A stretch of 47,247 nt of DNA from assembly GCA_003149565.1 (NCBI GenBank), contig QCWH01000029.1, forward strand, positions 1 to 47,247, given 5' to 3'. This DNA is from Marivita sp. XM-24bin2 (GTDB lineage: Bacteria; Pseudomonadota; Alphaproteobacteria; Rhodobacterales; Rhodobacteraceae). How positions within the stretch are numbered: the stretch's first letter is position 1; each line of letters opens with the position of its first letter. A program made the translations under genes and the position numbers. Below the pieces are notes generated by a model that was given only the letters and a program-made list of their open reading frames with translations, was not told the origin of the DNA and did no database searches. Of the stretch, positions 16,595 to 25,514 are shown piece by piece.

Positions 16595-19456
16595 ATGAGC
16601 ACTTCGAGCAATCTTCTATTTTTGATCGCCTTGTTGCCGTTTCTTGGTGCCCTCGTTCCTGGGGTGATGATCCGCGCAGGTCGCAACGCTGCGGCTACCT
16701 TTACTGCTGTGCCGACCGCAATCGCGCTGATTCTTTTGCTAACCTTTGCGCCAGCCGTGATGGAGGGCGAAGTCATTCAAGCCGAGCTCAATTGGCTTCC
16801 CCAATTGGGACTGTCTGCATCGTTCTTCCTCGATGGCTTGGGTCTGCTGTTTGCCTGCATGATCTTGGGTGTAGGTTTGCTCATCACGCTCTACGCGCGC
16901 TTCTACCTGTCGGGCGAGGACCCGGTCGGCCAGTTCTACACCTACCTCCTGCTATTCCAAGGCGCGATGCTGGGTATCGTGATATCCGACAATATCCTGC
17001 TGCTTCTTGTCTTCTGGGAGCTGACGTCGCTCTCGTCCTTTCTGCTGATTGGTTATTGGAAACACTTGCCCGAAGGCCGTCAGGGCGCGCGCATGGCCCT
17101 GACCGTCACCGGGGCAGGGGGGCTTGCCATGATCGGGGGTATGCTCATCCTTGGCAATATCGCCGGCAGCTACAACCTGACCGACATTTTGCAGGCGGGT
17201 GATGCGATCCGTGCGTCTGACTGGTACATGCCCGCTCTTATTCTGATCCTGCTGGGCGCCTTTACCAAGTCGGCGCAGTTTCCGTTTCACTTCTGGCTGC
17301 CGCACGCGATGGCCGCTCCGACACCCGTCTCTGCCTACCTGCACTCGGCCACGATGGTCAAAGCAGGTGTGTTCCTCTTGGCCCGCATGTGGCCGGTGCT
17401 CTCTGGAACCGATGCGTGGTTTTACATCGTCGGGACAATCGGCCTCATCACTATGGTGCTTGGCGCGCTCATTGCTTTGTTCAAAGACGATCTCAAGGCG
17501 CTGCTGGCGTTCTCCACCGTAAGCCACCTTGGCCTGCTTACCATGCTGTTGGGATTTGGAACCGAGGCCGCAGCGGTGGCGGCTGTCTTTCACATCATCA
17601 ACCACCTGACGTTCAAAGCCGCGCTCTTTATGACGGCAGGGATCATCGACCACGAGACCCACACCCGCGACATCAAACGGCTTGGCGGATTGCGCCATCT
17701 TATGCCGCTGACGTTCTTCATCGGGACAGTGGCCGCACTGTCGATGGCGGGTATCCCGCTTTTCAACGGATTCCTGTCCAAGGAAATGATGCTTGAAGAG
17801 GCGTCACATACCTATTGGGCTGGGAACCAATACGTTGTGCCTGTGCTCGCTACTATCGGCGCTTTGCTGTCCGTCGCCTATTCGCTTCGGTTCATCAGTC
17901 ATGTTTTCCTTGGCCCGGTACGCGATGATTATCCGTCAAAGCCACACGATCCGCCGTTTGGACTATGGGCCGCCCCGGCGTTGCTTGTGATCCTTGTTAT
18001 CCTGATCGGCGTTATGCCGTTTTTGGCAGAGGGTATCGTCACAGCGGCGGCCAGCGCAGTCACAGGCGCTGATCTGCATCCTCACCTCAAGATCTGGCAC
18101 GGTGTTACCCCTGCGCTTTACATGTCGATCATTGCGGTGATCGGCGGCGCGATCCTGCTTGCTTTGCACGCGCCGCTCGACAAAGTGTGGATCAAAGCCC
18201 CGCGCCCCGAGGCCAAAGCGATCTTCGACCGTTTGATTGCTGCCGTTGTCGGACTTACACAGCGTATCACCTACGGCACGCATAATGGCGCCATCAGCCG
18301 CTATCTTGCGATCTTCACCGTCGCCTCGGTGCTGCTCGGGGCGGTTGCCTTCATGGGTGGCGGTCTGTCTGCCCCAACCCGCGAGATGCTACCCGTTCCA
18401 GCCGTTATCGCGGTGGGATGGATCATGCTGATCGTGGCCACCATCTCTGTTGTGACCATGCATCATCACCGGTTCCGAGCGCTTGTGCTGATCGGCATCA
18501 TCGGGCTGACCATCTCGGCCGGATTTGTCTACATGTCTGCGCCGGACCTGGCTCTGACCCAGATCTCCGTGGAAACCGTAACGATCATGCTGCTCCTGCT
18601 GGCGCTGCACTTCCTGCCCAAGGAAACTCCCAAGGAAAGCTCCTTCGGTCGCAAGATGCGCGACGGCATCATCGCACTGGCTGCCGGTGGTGGCGTCGGG
18701 GGTCTTGCATTTGCGTTCATGCAGCGCGACGTCTCGACGATCTCGTCCTACCATGTCGAGAACAGCTACGAGGGCGGCGGCGGCACCAATGTGGTGAACG
18801 TGATCCTGGTCGACTTCCGGGGTTACGACACTTACGGCGAAATCATCGTTCTGGGAATCGCGGGTTTGCTGATCTACGCGTTGATGCATGCCTTGCTTGA
18901 TGGTCCTGCTGCGCGGCGTCTGCGCAATACTGACTATTCGCAGGACCGGTCCAAAGACCGCCACCCCCTGATGATGGTGGTCGTCACCCGCGTTCTGATG
19001 CCCATCGCGTTGATGGTCGGTCTCTACATCTTCCTGCGCGGCCACAACCAGCCGGGCGGCGGTTTTGTGGCGGGACTCGTTGTCGCGATTGCGTTGCTGA
19101 TGCAGTACATGGCCTCTGGATTTGCCTGGACACAAGATCGCCAGCGTATTGAGTACCACACGCTGATCGGGTTCGGTGTCATTATCGCCGGGATCACGGG
19201 CGCTGGCGCCTGGGTGTTCGGAGCACCCTTCCTCACCAGCTCATACACATATGTCCATCTACCTCCGATCGAAGAATTCGAGTTGGCAACCGCCATGCTG
19301 TTTGACCTTGGTGTTTTCCTGACGGTTCTCGGAGCGGTGATGCTGATGCTATACAGCCTGTCCCGCATCGCGCGCTTTGCAGGTGAGACAGTGAACGTCG
19401 AGGCAATGGACTACGACCCGGCCAGCCGGGTCGATGCCGGAACGGAGGAGCGCTGA
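16595..19456 (+). CDS. mrpA: MrpA-MrpB fused subunit of the multisubunit Na+/H+ antiporter
   Basis: A 953-residue membrane protein with many hydrophobic segments. The first part is a proton-pumping NuoL-like module (FWELTSLSSFLLIGYW with Glu142, HFWLPHAMAAPTPVSAYLHSATMVKAG, and LLAFSTVSHLGLL). After the MrpA C-terminal DUF4040/MbeD-like helices (MSAPDLALTQISVE), a full MnhB domain follows from about residue 790 (GHNQPGGGFVAGLVVA). This fusion is the form called PhaA/PhaAB in rhizobia. The complex exchanges cytoplasmic Na+ or K+ for H+. The ATG at 16595 starts at the first hydrophobic helix; an upstream TTG is less likely. First gene of a seven-function, six-gene operon. Confidence 0.95.
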   Translation: MSTSSNLLFLIALLPFLGALVPGVMIRAGRNAAATFTAVPTAIALILLLTFAPAVMEGEVIQAELNWLPQLGLSASFFLDGLGLLFACMILGVGLLITLYARFYLSGEDPVGQFYTYLLLFQGAMLGIVISDNILLLLVFWELTSLSSFLLIGYWKHLPEGRQGARMALTVTGAGGLAMIGGMLILGNIAGSYNLTDILQAGDAIRASDWYMPALILILLGAFTKSAQFPFHFWLPHAMAAPTPVSAYLHSATMVKAGVFLLARMWPVLSGTDAWFYIVGTIGLITMVLGALIALFKDDLKALLAFSTVSHLGLLTMLLGFGTEAAAVAAVFHIINHLTFKAALFMTAGIIDHETHTRDIKRLGGLRHLMPLTFFIGTVAALSMAGIPLFNGFLSKEMMLEEASHTYWAGNQYVVPVLATIGALLSVAYSLRFISHVFLGPVRDDYPSKPHDPPFGLWAAPALLVILVILIGVMPFLAEGIVTAAASAVTGADLHPHLKIWHGVTPALYMSIIAVIGGAILLALHAPLDKVWIKAPRPEAKAIFDRLIAAVVGLTQRITYGTHNGAISRYLAIFTVASVLLGAVAFMGGGLSAPTREMLPVPAVIAVGWIMLIVATISVVTMHHHRFRALVLIGIIGLTISAGFVYMSAPDLALTQISVETVTIMLLLLALHFLPKETPKESSFGRKMRDGIIALAAGGGVGGLAFAFMQRDVSTISSYHVENSYEGGGGTNVVNVILVDFRGYDTYGEIIVLGIAGLLIYALMHALLDGPAARRLRNTDYSQDRSKDRHPLMMVVVTRVLMPIALMVGLYIFLRGHNQPGGGFVAGLVVAIALLMQYMASGFAWTQDRQRIEYHTLIGFGVIIAGITGAGAWVFGAPFLTSSYTYVHLPPIEEFELATAMLFDLGVFLTVLGAVMLMLYSLSRIARFAGETVNVEAMDYDPASRVDAGTEER

Positions 19457-19457
19457 C

Positions 19458-19811
19458 ATGGAATTTCTTGTTGCAAGCGCCATCGGAGCGATGACCGCAG
19501 GGGGTGTCTACCTGCTTTTGCGGCTGCGCACGTTCCCGGTGATCCTGGGCCTTGCGCTCCTGTCTTACGCCGTGAACGTCTTTTTGTTCTCCAGCGGCCG
19601 CCTTGCCATCGACATGTCGCCGATCCTGTCGAAATACGGAGAGGCCAGCTATACCGATCCATTGCCGCAGGCGCTCGTGCTCACCGCCATTGTGATTTCC
19701 TTCGGCATGACTGCTGTTCTGGTCATGATCTCACTCGGCGCGTATCTCGAAGCGGATAGCGACGAGATCGACATTGACCAAGCCGACCTCGATGAGGATG
19801 CCGCGAAATGA
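19458..19811 (+). CDS. mrpC: MrpC, Na+/H+ antiporter subunit C
   Basis: A 117-residue NuoK-like protein with three hydrophobic helices. Diagnostic phrases are AIGAMTAGGVYLLLRLRTFPVILGLALLSYAVNVFLF, then DPLPQALVLTAIVISFGMTA, which is highly conserved in MrpC. The C-terminal tail is strongly acidic (SDEIDIDQADLDED). The ATG lies one base after the mrpA stop with GGAGG-like sequence upstream inside mrpA. It overlaps mrpD by four bases. Confidence 0.95.
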   Translation: MEFLVASAIGAMTAGGVYLLLRLRTFPVILGLALLSYAVNVFLFSSGRLAIDMSPILSKYGEASYTDPLPQALVLTAIVISFGMTAVLVMISLGAYLEADSDEIDIDQADLDEDAAK

Positions 19812-21340
19812 GCCATTGGATTATACTTCCTGTCGTTCTGCCCGCGATGCTCGCGCCGATTATCGGCTTCGTCATGCGCTACGACATCGTGCTCGCACGG
19901 ATCGCATCGACCGTCGGAACAGCGCTCCTGCTTGCGATTTCCATTGTTCTTCTCGTCATGGCAATGGACGGAACCACACATATCTACCGTCTCGGTGACT
20001 GGCCTGCGCCATTCGGCATCGTTCTGGTTCTCGATCGCCTTTCCGCCCTGATGGTGTTGTTGACGTCCCTTCTGGCCATGATGGTGCTTTTGCACGCGAT
20101 GGCCACGGGCTGGGACAAACGCGGACGGCATTTCCACGCCCTGTTCCAATTTCAGCTCATGGGCATTTGTGGCGCATTCCTCACAGGTGACATATTTAAC
20201 CTGTTCGTGTTCTTCGAAATTCTTCTCATCGCATCCTACGGCCTGATGATCCACTCCGGTGGCCGCGAGCGCATGCGCGCCGGGTTACAATATGTGGTGA
20301 TGAACCTCGCAGGATCGACGCTCTTCCTCTTTGCGCTGGGCACGCTCTATGCGAGCACCGGTACGCTCAATATCGCTGATCTGGCGGCCAAGATTCCGGA
20401 CATACCCGCAGACGAAGCCGGGCTTGTCCGCGTTGCAGCGATGCTCTTGATGATCGTCTTTGCGGTCAAGGCTGCGCTCTTCCCGGTTCAGTTCTGGTTG
20501 CCGGCGACCTACGCCAACGCGCCTGCACCGGTGGCGGCACTGTTTGCGATCATGACGAAGGTCGGTGCCTATGCCATCCTGCGCGTGCACACCGTTGTCT
20601 TTGGTCCGGGCGTGCCCGGAACCGACGGCATGATCGACGCGTGGCTGTTCCCGGCAGCCATCGTAACCATCGCGCTGGGCGCATTCGGCGTTCTGGGTGC
20701 CAAGCGCCTGATGCCGTTGATCGGCTTCTCCGTCGTCGGGTCAATGGGCACACTTCTGGTGGCCGTCGCGGCATTCTCACCCGTCGCAACCACGGCCGCG
20801 CTTTACTACATGGTGCACTCGACCTTTGCTGCAGCGTGTCTGTTCCTGATCGCTGATCTTGTGATAAGCCGCCGGAATGGTGACAGCCTTACACCGAAGG
20901 CGGCCACGGTGCAGAATGGCCTGTTTGCTGCGATTTTCTTTGCAGCCGTCATCGCAATGGCGGGCATGCCGCCGCTCAGTGGTTTCCTTGGCAAGCTCTT
21001 GGTACTGGATGCCCTGAGGGACCCCGATGTCATCGTCTGGGCGTGGACGGCCATCCTCGCAGGTTCGTTGCTGACCATCGTCGGATTTGCTCGCGCAGGA
21101 AGCGTGCTTTTCTGGAAATCGACCGCGATTGAATCCTCTGTTCTCGAGGTTGAGGCGGTCGCGCAACCCGATGTCGCAACACCTGCACAGGTGACACCTG
21201 TCATGCTCGCACTGTCGGCGCTCGTGGTTCTGTCGGTCTTTGCCGGCCCGGTTGCGGGGTATCTGGAGCAAACCTCCGAGCAATTGTTTGACCGCGCGGG
21301 GTACATCTCGGCGGTTCTGGCACCGGGCGAGGAGGGCTGA
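19808..21340 (+). CDS. mrpD: MrpD, Na+/H+ antiporter subunit D
   Basis: A 510-residue NuoM/NuoN-like subunit with about 14 hydrophobic segments. Glu137 in LFVFFEILLIASYGLM matches the functionally required glutamate of Bacillus MrpD. QFWLPATYANAPAPVAALFA and GMPPLSGFLGKLLVL are also typical. It provides one of the proton pathways of the complex. It starts inside the mrpC stop (ATGA overlap) and is followed after four bases by mrpE. Confidence 0.95.
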   Translation: MSHWIILPVVLPAMLAPIIGFVMRYDIVLARIASTVGTALLLAISIVLLVMAMDGTTHIYRLGDWPAPFGIVLVLDRLSALMVLLTSLLAMMVLLHAMATGWDKRGRHFHALFQFQLMGICGAFLTGDIFNLFVFFEILLIASYGLMIHSGGRERMRAGLQYVVMNLAGSTLFLFALGTLYASTGTLNIADLAAKIPDIPADEAGLVRVAAMLLMIVFAVKAALFPVQFWLPATYANAPAPVAALFAIMTKVGAYAILRVHTVVFGPGVPGTDGMIDAWLFPAAIVTIALGAFGVLGAKRLMPLIGFSVVGSMGTLLVAVAAFSPVATTAALYYMVHSTFAAACLFLIADLVISRRNGDSLTPKAATVQNGLFAAIFFAAVIAMAGMPPLSGFLGKLLVLDALRDPDVIVWAWTAILAGSLLTIVGFARAGSVLFWKSTAIESSVLEVEAVAQPDVATPAQVTPVMLALSALVVLSVFAGPVAGYLEQTSEQLFDRAGYISAVLAPGEEG

Positions 21341-21344
21341 CACC

Positions 21345-21836
21345 ATGTTGAAGCGTCTCATCCCTCATCCGCTGCTCAGCCTCACACTGGTCTTTGTCTG
21401 GCTCGGTCTGGTGAACAAATTCACCTTGGGCAATCTGCTGCTTGGTATATTGTTCGCAGTGATCATCCCCATGCTTACCGCGCCTTATTGGCCCGATCGT
21501 CCCAAGATCAGCCGGCCGTTCAAGGGGCTCGAATACGTGCTCGTGGTGATTTGGGACATTATTGTCGCCAACGTTGAAGTCGCCATGATCATCCTGTTCA
21601 AGCGGGAGCGGAACATTCGTTCGCAATGGATCGTTGTTCCGCTTGAGTTGACCTCTGCCGAGGCAATTACCGTGCTTGCGGGAACGATCACCATGACGCC
21701 TGGCACGGTCTCAACCATGCTGGCTGCAGACGGCGGAAGTATCCTCGTGCATTGTCTGCACACCGATGATGGAGACGCCGTGCGGGATGAGATTAAGAAC
21801 AGATATGAACGGCGGTTGAAGGAGATATTCGAATGA
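21345..21836 (+). CDS. mrpE: MrpE, Na+/H+ antiporter subunit E
   Basis: A 163-residue subunit with two to three N-terminal hydrophobic helices (LLSLTLVFVWLGLVNKF, LLLGILFAVIIPMLTA) and a cytoplasmic domain. The phrase AGTITMTPGTVSTMLAADGGSILVHCLHTDD is a hallmark of the MrpE/MnhE family. The start at 21345 was preferred to an earlier in-frame ATG inside mrpD because it begins at the first helix and follows GGAGGAGG. It overlaps mrpF by four bases. Confidence 0.95.
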   Translation: MLKRLIPHPLLSLTLVFVWLGLVNKFTLGNLLLGILFAVIIPMLTAPYWPDRPKISRPFKGLEYVLVVIWDIIVANVEVAMIILFKRERNIRSQWIVVPLELTSAEAITVLAGTITMTPGTVSTMLAADGGSILVHCLHTDDGDAVRDEIKNRYERRLKEIFE

Positions 21837-22102
21837 TCGAAGCAGCAATCCTGTTCGCTGCCGGATGCTATGGCGTTGCTCTCTTGCTTGACCTGTGGCG
21901 CATTGCACAGGGTCCTGATGCCGCCGATCGCATTCTGGCGCTCGATACGATGGTCATCAACGTGATCGCTCTACTGGTGCTCTACGGCGTGTGGCGCGGC
22001 ACAGCGATTTATTTTGAAGCGGCCATGCTTGTGGCGATGGTCGGGTTTGTCTCCACCGTCGCCTACTGCCGCTTCCTGCTGCGCGGCGATATCATCGAGT
22101 GA
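21833..22102 (+). CDS. mrpF: MrpF, Na+/H+ antiporter subunit F
   Basis: An 89-residue membrane protein with three hydrophobic helices. RIAQGPDAADRILALDTMVIN is the conserved MrpF loop (R-x-x-x-G-P-x-x-x-D-R-x-x-x-x-D). The subunit is structural within the antiporter complex. It overlaps mrpE by four bases and precedes mrpG by nine. Confidence 0.95.
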   Translation: MIEAAILFAAGCYGVALLLDLWRIAQGPDAADRILALDTMVINVIALLVLYGVWRGTAIYFEAAMLVAMVGFVSTVAYCRFLLRGDIIE

Positions 22103-22111
22103 GGGCGGAAC

Positions 22112-22498
22112 ATGAACGTCATCGTTGAACTTATGATCGCCATTTCCCTCATTGTCAGCGGGATCTTTGGGCTTGTTGGCTCGTATGGTCTGGTCAAACT
22201 CAAGGACAGTCTCCAGCGACTTCATGCGCCGACAAAGGCAACGACATTGGGTGTCGGTGGCGTGCTGGTGGCGTCAATGCTCTATTTCTATGCCAAAACC
22301 GGCCACCTTTCGGTCCACGAATTGCTGATTTCTGTTTTCCTGTTGCTGACCGCGCCCATCACGGCAAACTTTATCGCGAAGACCTATATGGCCCGCAATC
22401 TCAAGAGATCAGATCTGCCAGACAGCCAGTCCAGCTGCGGTTGGTCGATCTATGACGAGCCGCCGGAATCGCGCCCTGTTTCGGTTGAGACAGACTAA
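22112..22498 (+). CDS. mrpG: MrpG, Na+/H+ antiporter subunit G
   Basis: A 128-residue protein with three hydrophobic helices and the MrpG signature LVGSYGLVKLKDSLQRLHAPTKATTLG. It closes the mrp operon. The stop codon TAA (22496-22498) interlocks with the stop of the convergent MarR gene (TAG on the other strand, 22495-22497). There is therefore no room for a terminator between them. Confidence 0.95.
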   Translation: MNVIVELMIAISLIVSGIFGLVGSYGLVKLKDSLQRLHAPTKATTLGVGGVLVASMLYFYAKTGHLSVHELLISVFLLLTAPITANFIAKTYMARNLKRSDLPDSQSSCGWSIYDEPPESRPVSVETD

Positions 22499-22992
22499 GG
22501 CTTTTTGCTGGCCCTGATCTCACCCGTCGTCAGGACCGGTGAGGCGTCCAATCCTTTCGCATCCAGCATGTCGGCCACACGTTCCAGTGTGGCGACAAGT
22601 TGGGCCTGCTCCCAGTCAGCCATCTCTAGAAACTTGCGCACATAGCGCTGCTGCAAGGCGTCAGGCGCGTTCTCAAGCCGGGTATGCCCATCCGTGGTTA
22701 CGGTGACATTGGTCTGTCGACGATCCTGCAGGGACGGCACCCTTTCGACCAGACCCTGTGCGACCAGCTTATCCACCAGCGCAGACACAGTGGCTTGACT
22801 GACACCCATCTGGGTTGCCAATGCCTTGGGTGTCACACTGTCGCGATCGTCCACAATCTGAAGGACCCTCAATTGCGCAGGCGTCAATCCAACCGAACCC
22901 GCAAGGTCCCGCGCATAGAGCTCTGTCGCACGCAAAATGCGTCGCAAGGCAATGAGGCTGTCATCCATGCGGGCGTTGGCATCAGTGGTCAT
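22495..22992 (-). CDS. MarR-family regulator, candidate ectoine-operon repressor (EctR-like)
   Basis: A MarR-type protein, 165 residues from the ATG at 22992; an ATG at 23025 would add 11 residues. The winged helix-turn-helix is clear: LTPAQLRVLQIVDD, ALATQMGVSQATVSALVDKLVAQGLVER, then the wing SLQDRRQTNVTVTTDG. It is divergent from ectA with 230 bases between, the same arrangement as EctR/EctR1 regulators of ectoine genes in other proteobacteria. A palindrome upstream of ectA is a likely target. The MarR family assignment is firm, the ectoine role is inferred from position. Confidence 0.88.
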   Translation of the reverse strand: MTTDANARMDDSLIALRRILRATELYARDLAGSVGLTPAQLRVLQIVDDRDSVTPKALATQMGVSQATVSALVDKLVAQGLVERVPSLQDRRQTNVTVTTDGHTRLENAPDALQQRYVRKFLEMADWEQAQLVATLERVADMLDAKGLDASPVLTTGEIRASKKP

Positions 22993-23117
22993 TCTTATCT
23001 CATCGCATGAAAACTCGAAGCGCATCAATTGGCTTGATCGCACATGAAATTTGCAAAGCTAAGTAATTTCGGAACCAAGCCGTAGCTTCGAAGTTAAGTT
23101 TACCAGTAGCTCGTTAC

Positions 23118-23131
23118 AGCGAAAGGTCGCT
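23118..23131. promoter_or_regulatory. short inverted repeat in the ect control region
   Basis: AGCGA-AAGG-TCGCT forms five perfect pairs around four bases, between the MarR-type gene and ectA. It could be part of the regulator's own control region. Its short length means chance cannot be excluded. Confidence 0.25.
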
Positions 23132-23189
23132 TATAGCGGCATATTGAACGCTTCTCTTTAGTGTTGAAATGTAGATCGCTATGTACTAA

Positions 23190-23206
23190 TTAGTTAGACG
23201 AACTAA
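23190..23206. promoter_or_regulatory. candidate operator for the ectoine operon
   Basis: TTAGTT-AGACG-AACTAA is a perfect 6-base dyad with a five-base spacer, ending 16 bases before the ectA start. A shifted second dyad, GTTAG-ACGAA-CTAAC, overlaps it. A TTGAAA box at 23164-23169 could be a -35 element, which would put the dyad at or just after the -10 region, where a MarR repressor would block transcription. The -10 match itself is weak. Confidence 0.55.
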
Positions 23207-23222
23207 CAAAGGGTCAAGAAAG

Positions 23223-23756
23223 ATGCCAAAAAACAGTGACATTCCCCGAACGCGCACGCCCCGTCTGCGCAAACCTGAAGCGACGGACGGGGCTGCCATC
23301 TGGGAGCTTGTGAAAGACTGCAAGCCTCTCGACGAGAATTCTATGTACTGTAATTTGGTTCAGGCTGATCATTTCCGGGACACTTGTGTTGTCGCGGAGC
23401 TTGATGGCGAAATTGTTGGTTGGATCTCCGGCTACATGATCCCAGACCAAAACGCTCTGTTCGTGTGGCAGGTCGCTGTAGGTGAAAAAGCACGCGGTCT
23501 TGGTCTTGGTAAGAAGATGCTGCTTGAGTTGATCGAACGCGATGCGTGCGACGACGCGACCACCCTGAAGACCACCATCACACGTGACAACGCCGCGTCA
23601 TGGGCGCTGTTCCGCAGCTTTGCACGCAGCATCGGTGGTGATCTGTCGGATGAGCCACATTTCACTCGTGATGAGCACTTTGAAGGTCGGCACGCGACCG
23701 AACACATGGTGTCTATCTCCCTGCCTGCGGTTGGTGACCTCAAGCGTGCAGCCTAA
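23223..23756 (+). CDS. ectA: EctA, L-2,4-diaminobutyrate acetyltransferase
   Basis: A 177-residue GNAT acetyltransferase that converts L-2,4-diaminobutyrate to N-gamma-acetyl-diaminobutyrate with acetyl-CoA, the second step of ectoine synthesis. Family phrases include LRKPEATDGAAIWELVKDC, LDENSMYCNLV and FVWQVAVGEKARGLGLGKKML. The acetyl-CoA motif R-G-L-G-L-G is at residues 91-96. AAAGGG about nine bases before the ATG supports the start. It is first in ectABC-ask. Confidence 0.97.
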   Translation: MPKNSDIPRTRTPRLRKPEATDGAAIWELVKDCKPLDENSMYCNLVQADHFRDTCVVAELDGEIVGWISGYMIPDQNALFVWQVAVGEKARGLGLGKKMLLELIERDACDDATTLKTTITRDNAASWALFRSFARSIGGDLSDEPHFTRDEHFEGRHATEHMVSISLPAVGDLKRAA

Positions 23757-23816
23757 CCGCTGCACCACACCTCTCCCCCCAGAAATTTAATTCCGAATGC
23801 CTTGAAAGGACACACG

Positions 23817-25106
23817 ATGCCCAAGGACATGAATACTGTTTCCATCTTCGAACGTCGCGAAAGCGAAGCCCGCTCTTACTGCCGTGGCATGCCCGCGACC
23901 TTCGCCACAGCCAGCGGGTCCGAAATCACAGACGACACCGGCAAGACTTACATCGACTTTCTCGCCGGGTGCTCTTCACTCAACTACGGTCACAACGACC
24001 CCGACATGAAAACGGCGTTGATTGAGCACATCTCGAACGACGGGATTGCGCATGGTCTTGATCTGCACACTGACACCAAAGCCGCTTTTCTTGAGGCATT
24101 TGAAGAGCACATTCTCGAACCGCGTGCCATGGATCACCGCGTGATGTTCACTGGACCGACCGGCGCAAACGCGGTCGAGGCCGCAATGAAGATCGCGCGC
24201 AAGGTGACAGGCAGGACCAACGTCATCGCCTTCACAAATGGCTTTCATGGCGTGACGACTGGCGCCCTATCGGCAACCGGCAACAGCTACCACCGTGGTG
24301 GCGCGGGTATGTCGCTCAATGGCGTGACACGCATGCCGTTCGATGGTTTCTTCCCTGGAGAAACTGATACGGCTGAGTTCCTTGATGCGATGCTCAAGGA
24401 CAAATCTGGTGGTGTCGATGCACCCGCTGCGATCCTGCTCGAAACCGTGCAGGGCGAAGGTGGACTGAACGCGGCCAGCCCCGAATGGGTCAAGCGGATT
24501 GAAGAGCTCGCGAAGGAACATGGCGCGCTGCTCATCATTGACGATATTCAAGCCGGTTGTGGCCGTTGTGGCACGTTCTTCTCGTTCGAAGAGATGGGTG
24601 TCATGCCCGACATCGTGACGATGGCGAAATCCGTGTCCGGCTTTGGCCTGCCGATGGCTATGCTTTTGGTGCGCCCGGAATATGACATCTTTGGCCCTGC
24701 CGAGCACAACGGGACCTTCCGGGGCAACACCCATGCTTTCATTACCGCCAAAGTTGCAGTCGAAAAATTCTGGTCCGACGACAGTTTCCAGAAGGAGCTG
24801 TCTGAGAAATCCCAGCTCATCCACGATGCGTTGGCTGATCTGGCTGCAATGGTGCCGGATGCATACCTCAAGGGCCGCGGTCTGATGCAGGGTGTAGATG
24901 TTGGCTCTGGTGATCTGGCGGGCGAGATCTGCGCGCGCGCCTACGACAAGGGTCTCATCATCGAAACATCGGGCAGCGAAGACCAGGTTATCAAGGTGCT
25001 CGCACCTCTGACCACGTCCAAGGATACGCTGCGTAAAGGGTTCAACATCCTTCTCGACGCCGCGAACGACGTCCTGTCCGCGCCCAACAAAATTGCTGCG
25101 GAGTAA
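23817..25106 (+). CDS. ectB: EctB, L-2,4-diaminobutyrate transaminase
   Basis: A 429-residue class III PLP aminotransferase that makes L-2,4-diaminobutyrate from aspartate semialdehyde and glutamate, the first committed step of ectoine synthesis. [16 protein letters not shown] at the N-terminus, [15 protein letters not shown], and [18 protein letters not shown] are typical of EctB. The PLP-binding lysine is Lys271 in [13 protein letters not shown]. The ATG at 23817 is preceded by GAAAGGA with six-base spacing. A 60-base gap separates it from ectA. Confidence 0.97.
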   Translation: MPKDMNTVSIFERRESEARSYCRGMPATFATASGSEITDDTGKTYIDFLAGCSSLNYGHNDPDMKTALIEHISNDGIAHGLDLHTDTKAAFLEAFEEHILEPRAMDHRVMFTGPTGANAVEAAMKIARKVTGRTNVIAFTNGFHGVTTGALSATGNSYHRGGAGMSLNGVTRMPFDGFFPGETDTAEFLDAMLKDKSGGVDAPAAILLETVQGEGGLNAASPEWVKRIEELAKEHGALLIIDDIQAGCGRCGTFFSFEEMGVMPDIVTMAKSVSGFGLPMAMLLVRPEYDIFGPAEHNGTFRGNTHAFITAKVAVEKFWSDDSFQKELSEKSQLIHDALADLAAMVPDAYLKGRGLMQGVDVGSGDLAGEICARAYDKGLIIETSGSEDQVIKVLAPLTTSKDTLRKGFNILLDAANDVLSAPNKIAAE

Positions 25107-25111
25107 CAGAC

Positions 25112-25513
25112 ATGATCGTCAGAGACTTCAACAAGATCGTCGAACACGAAAAAGACCGCGTCGTATCGGACGCCAACTGGACAAGCGTCCGCATGCTTCT
25201 GGCTGACGACAATATGGGCTTTTCGTTCCATGTTACCTTCCTCGAAGAAGGATCGGAGCACACATTCGAGTACAAAAACCACTTTGAAAGTGTGTACTGC
25301 ATGAAGGGCAAAGGTTCGATCACCGATCTGGCCACCGGTGAAACGCACGAGATCGTGCCGGGGGTGATGTACGCGCTCGACAAGCACGACCGCCATGTCC
25401 TGCGCGCCGAGGAAGAACTTGTGATGGCCTGTTGCTTCAACCCACCAGTGACCGGCAATGAGGTTCACCGCGAAGACGGGTCTTATGCCGCGCCGGAGAC
25501 CGAGGACGCTTAA
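25112..25513 (+). CDS. ectC: EctC, L-ectoine synthase
   Basis: A 133-residue cupin enzyme that closes N-gamma-acetyl-diaminobutyrate to ectoine. The N-terminus [19 protein letters not shown], the core [17 protein letters not shown] and [17 protein letters not shown] are all EctC signatures. The cupin metal-binding Glu, Tyr and His are present in these blocks. Length is normal for the family. It begins five bases after ectB and ends one base before ask. No ectD (hydroxylase) follows in this window. Confidence 0.97.
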   Translation: MIVRDFNKIVEHEKDRVVSDANWTSVRMLLADDNMGFSFHVTFLEEGSEHTFEYKNHFESVYCMKGKGSITDLATGETHEIVPGVMYALDKHDRHVLRAEEELVMACCFNPPVTGNEVHREDGSYAAPETEDA

Positions 25514-25514
25514 G

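Noticed and set aside
18389-19159. 256-residue His/Asp/Gln-rich frame on the minus strand inside mrpA
   Set aside because: The composition is what results from reading hydrophobic membrane-protein codons backwards. No motif or ribosome binding site was seen.
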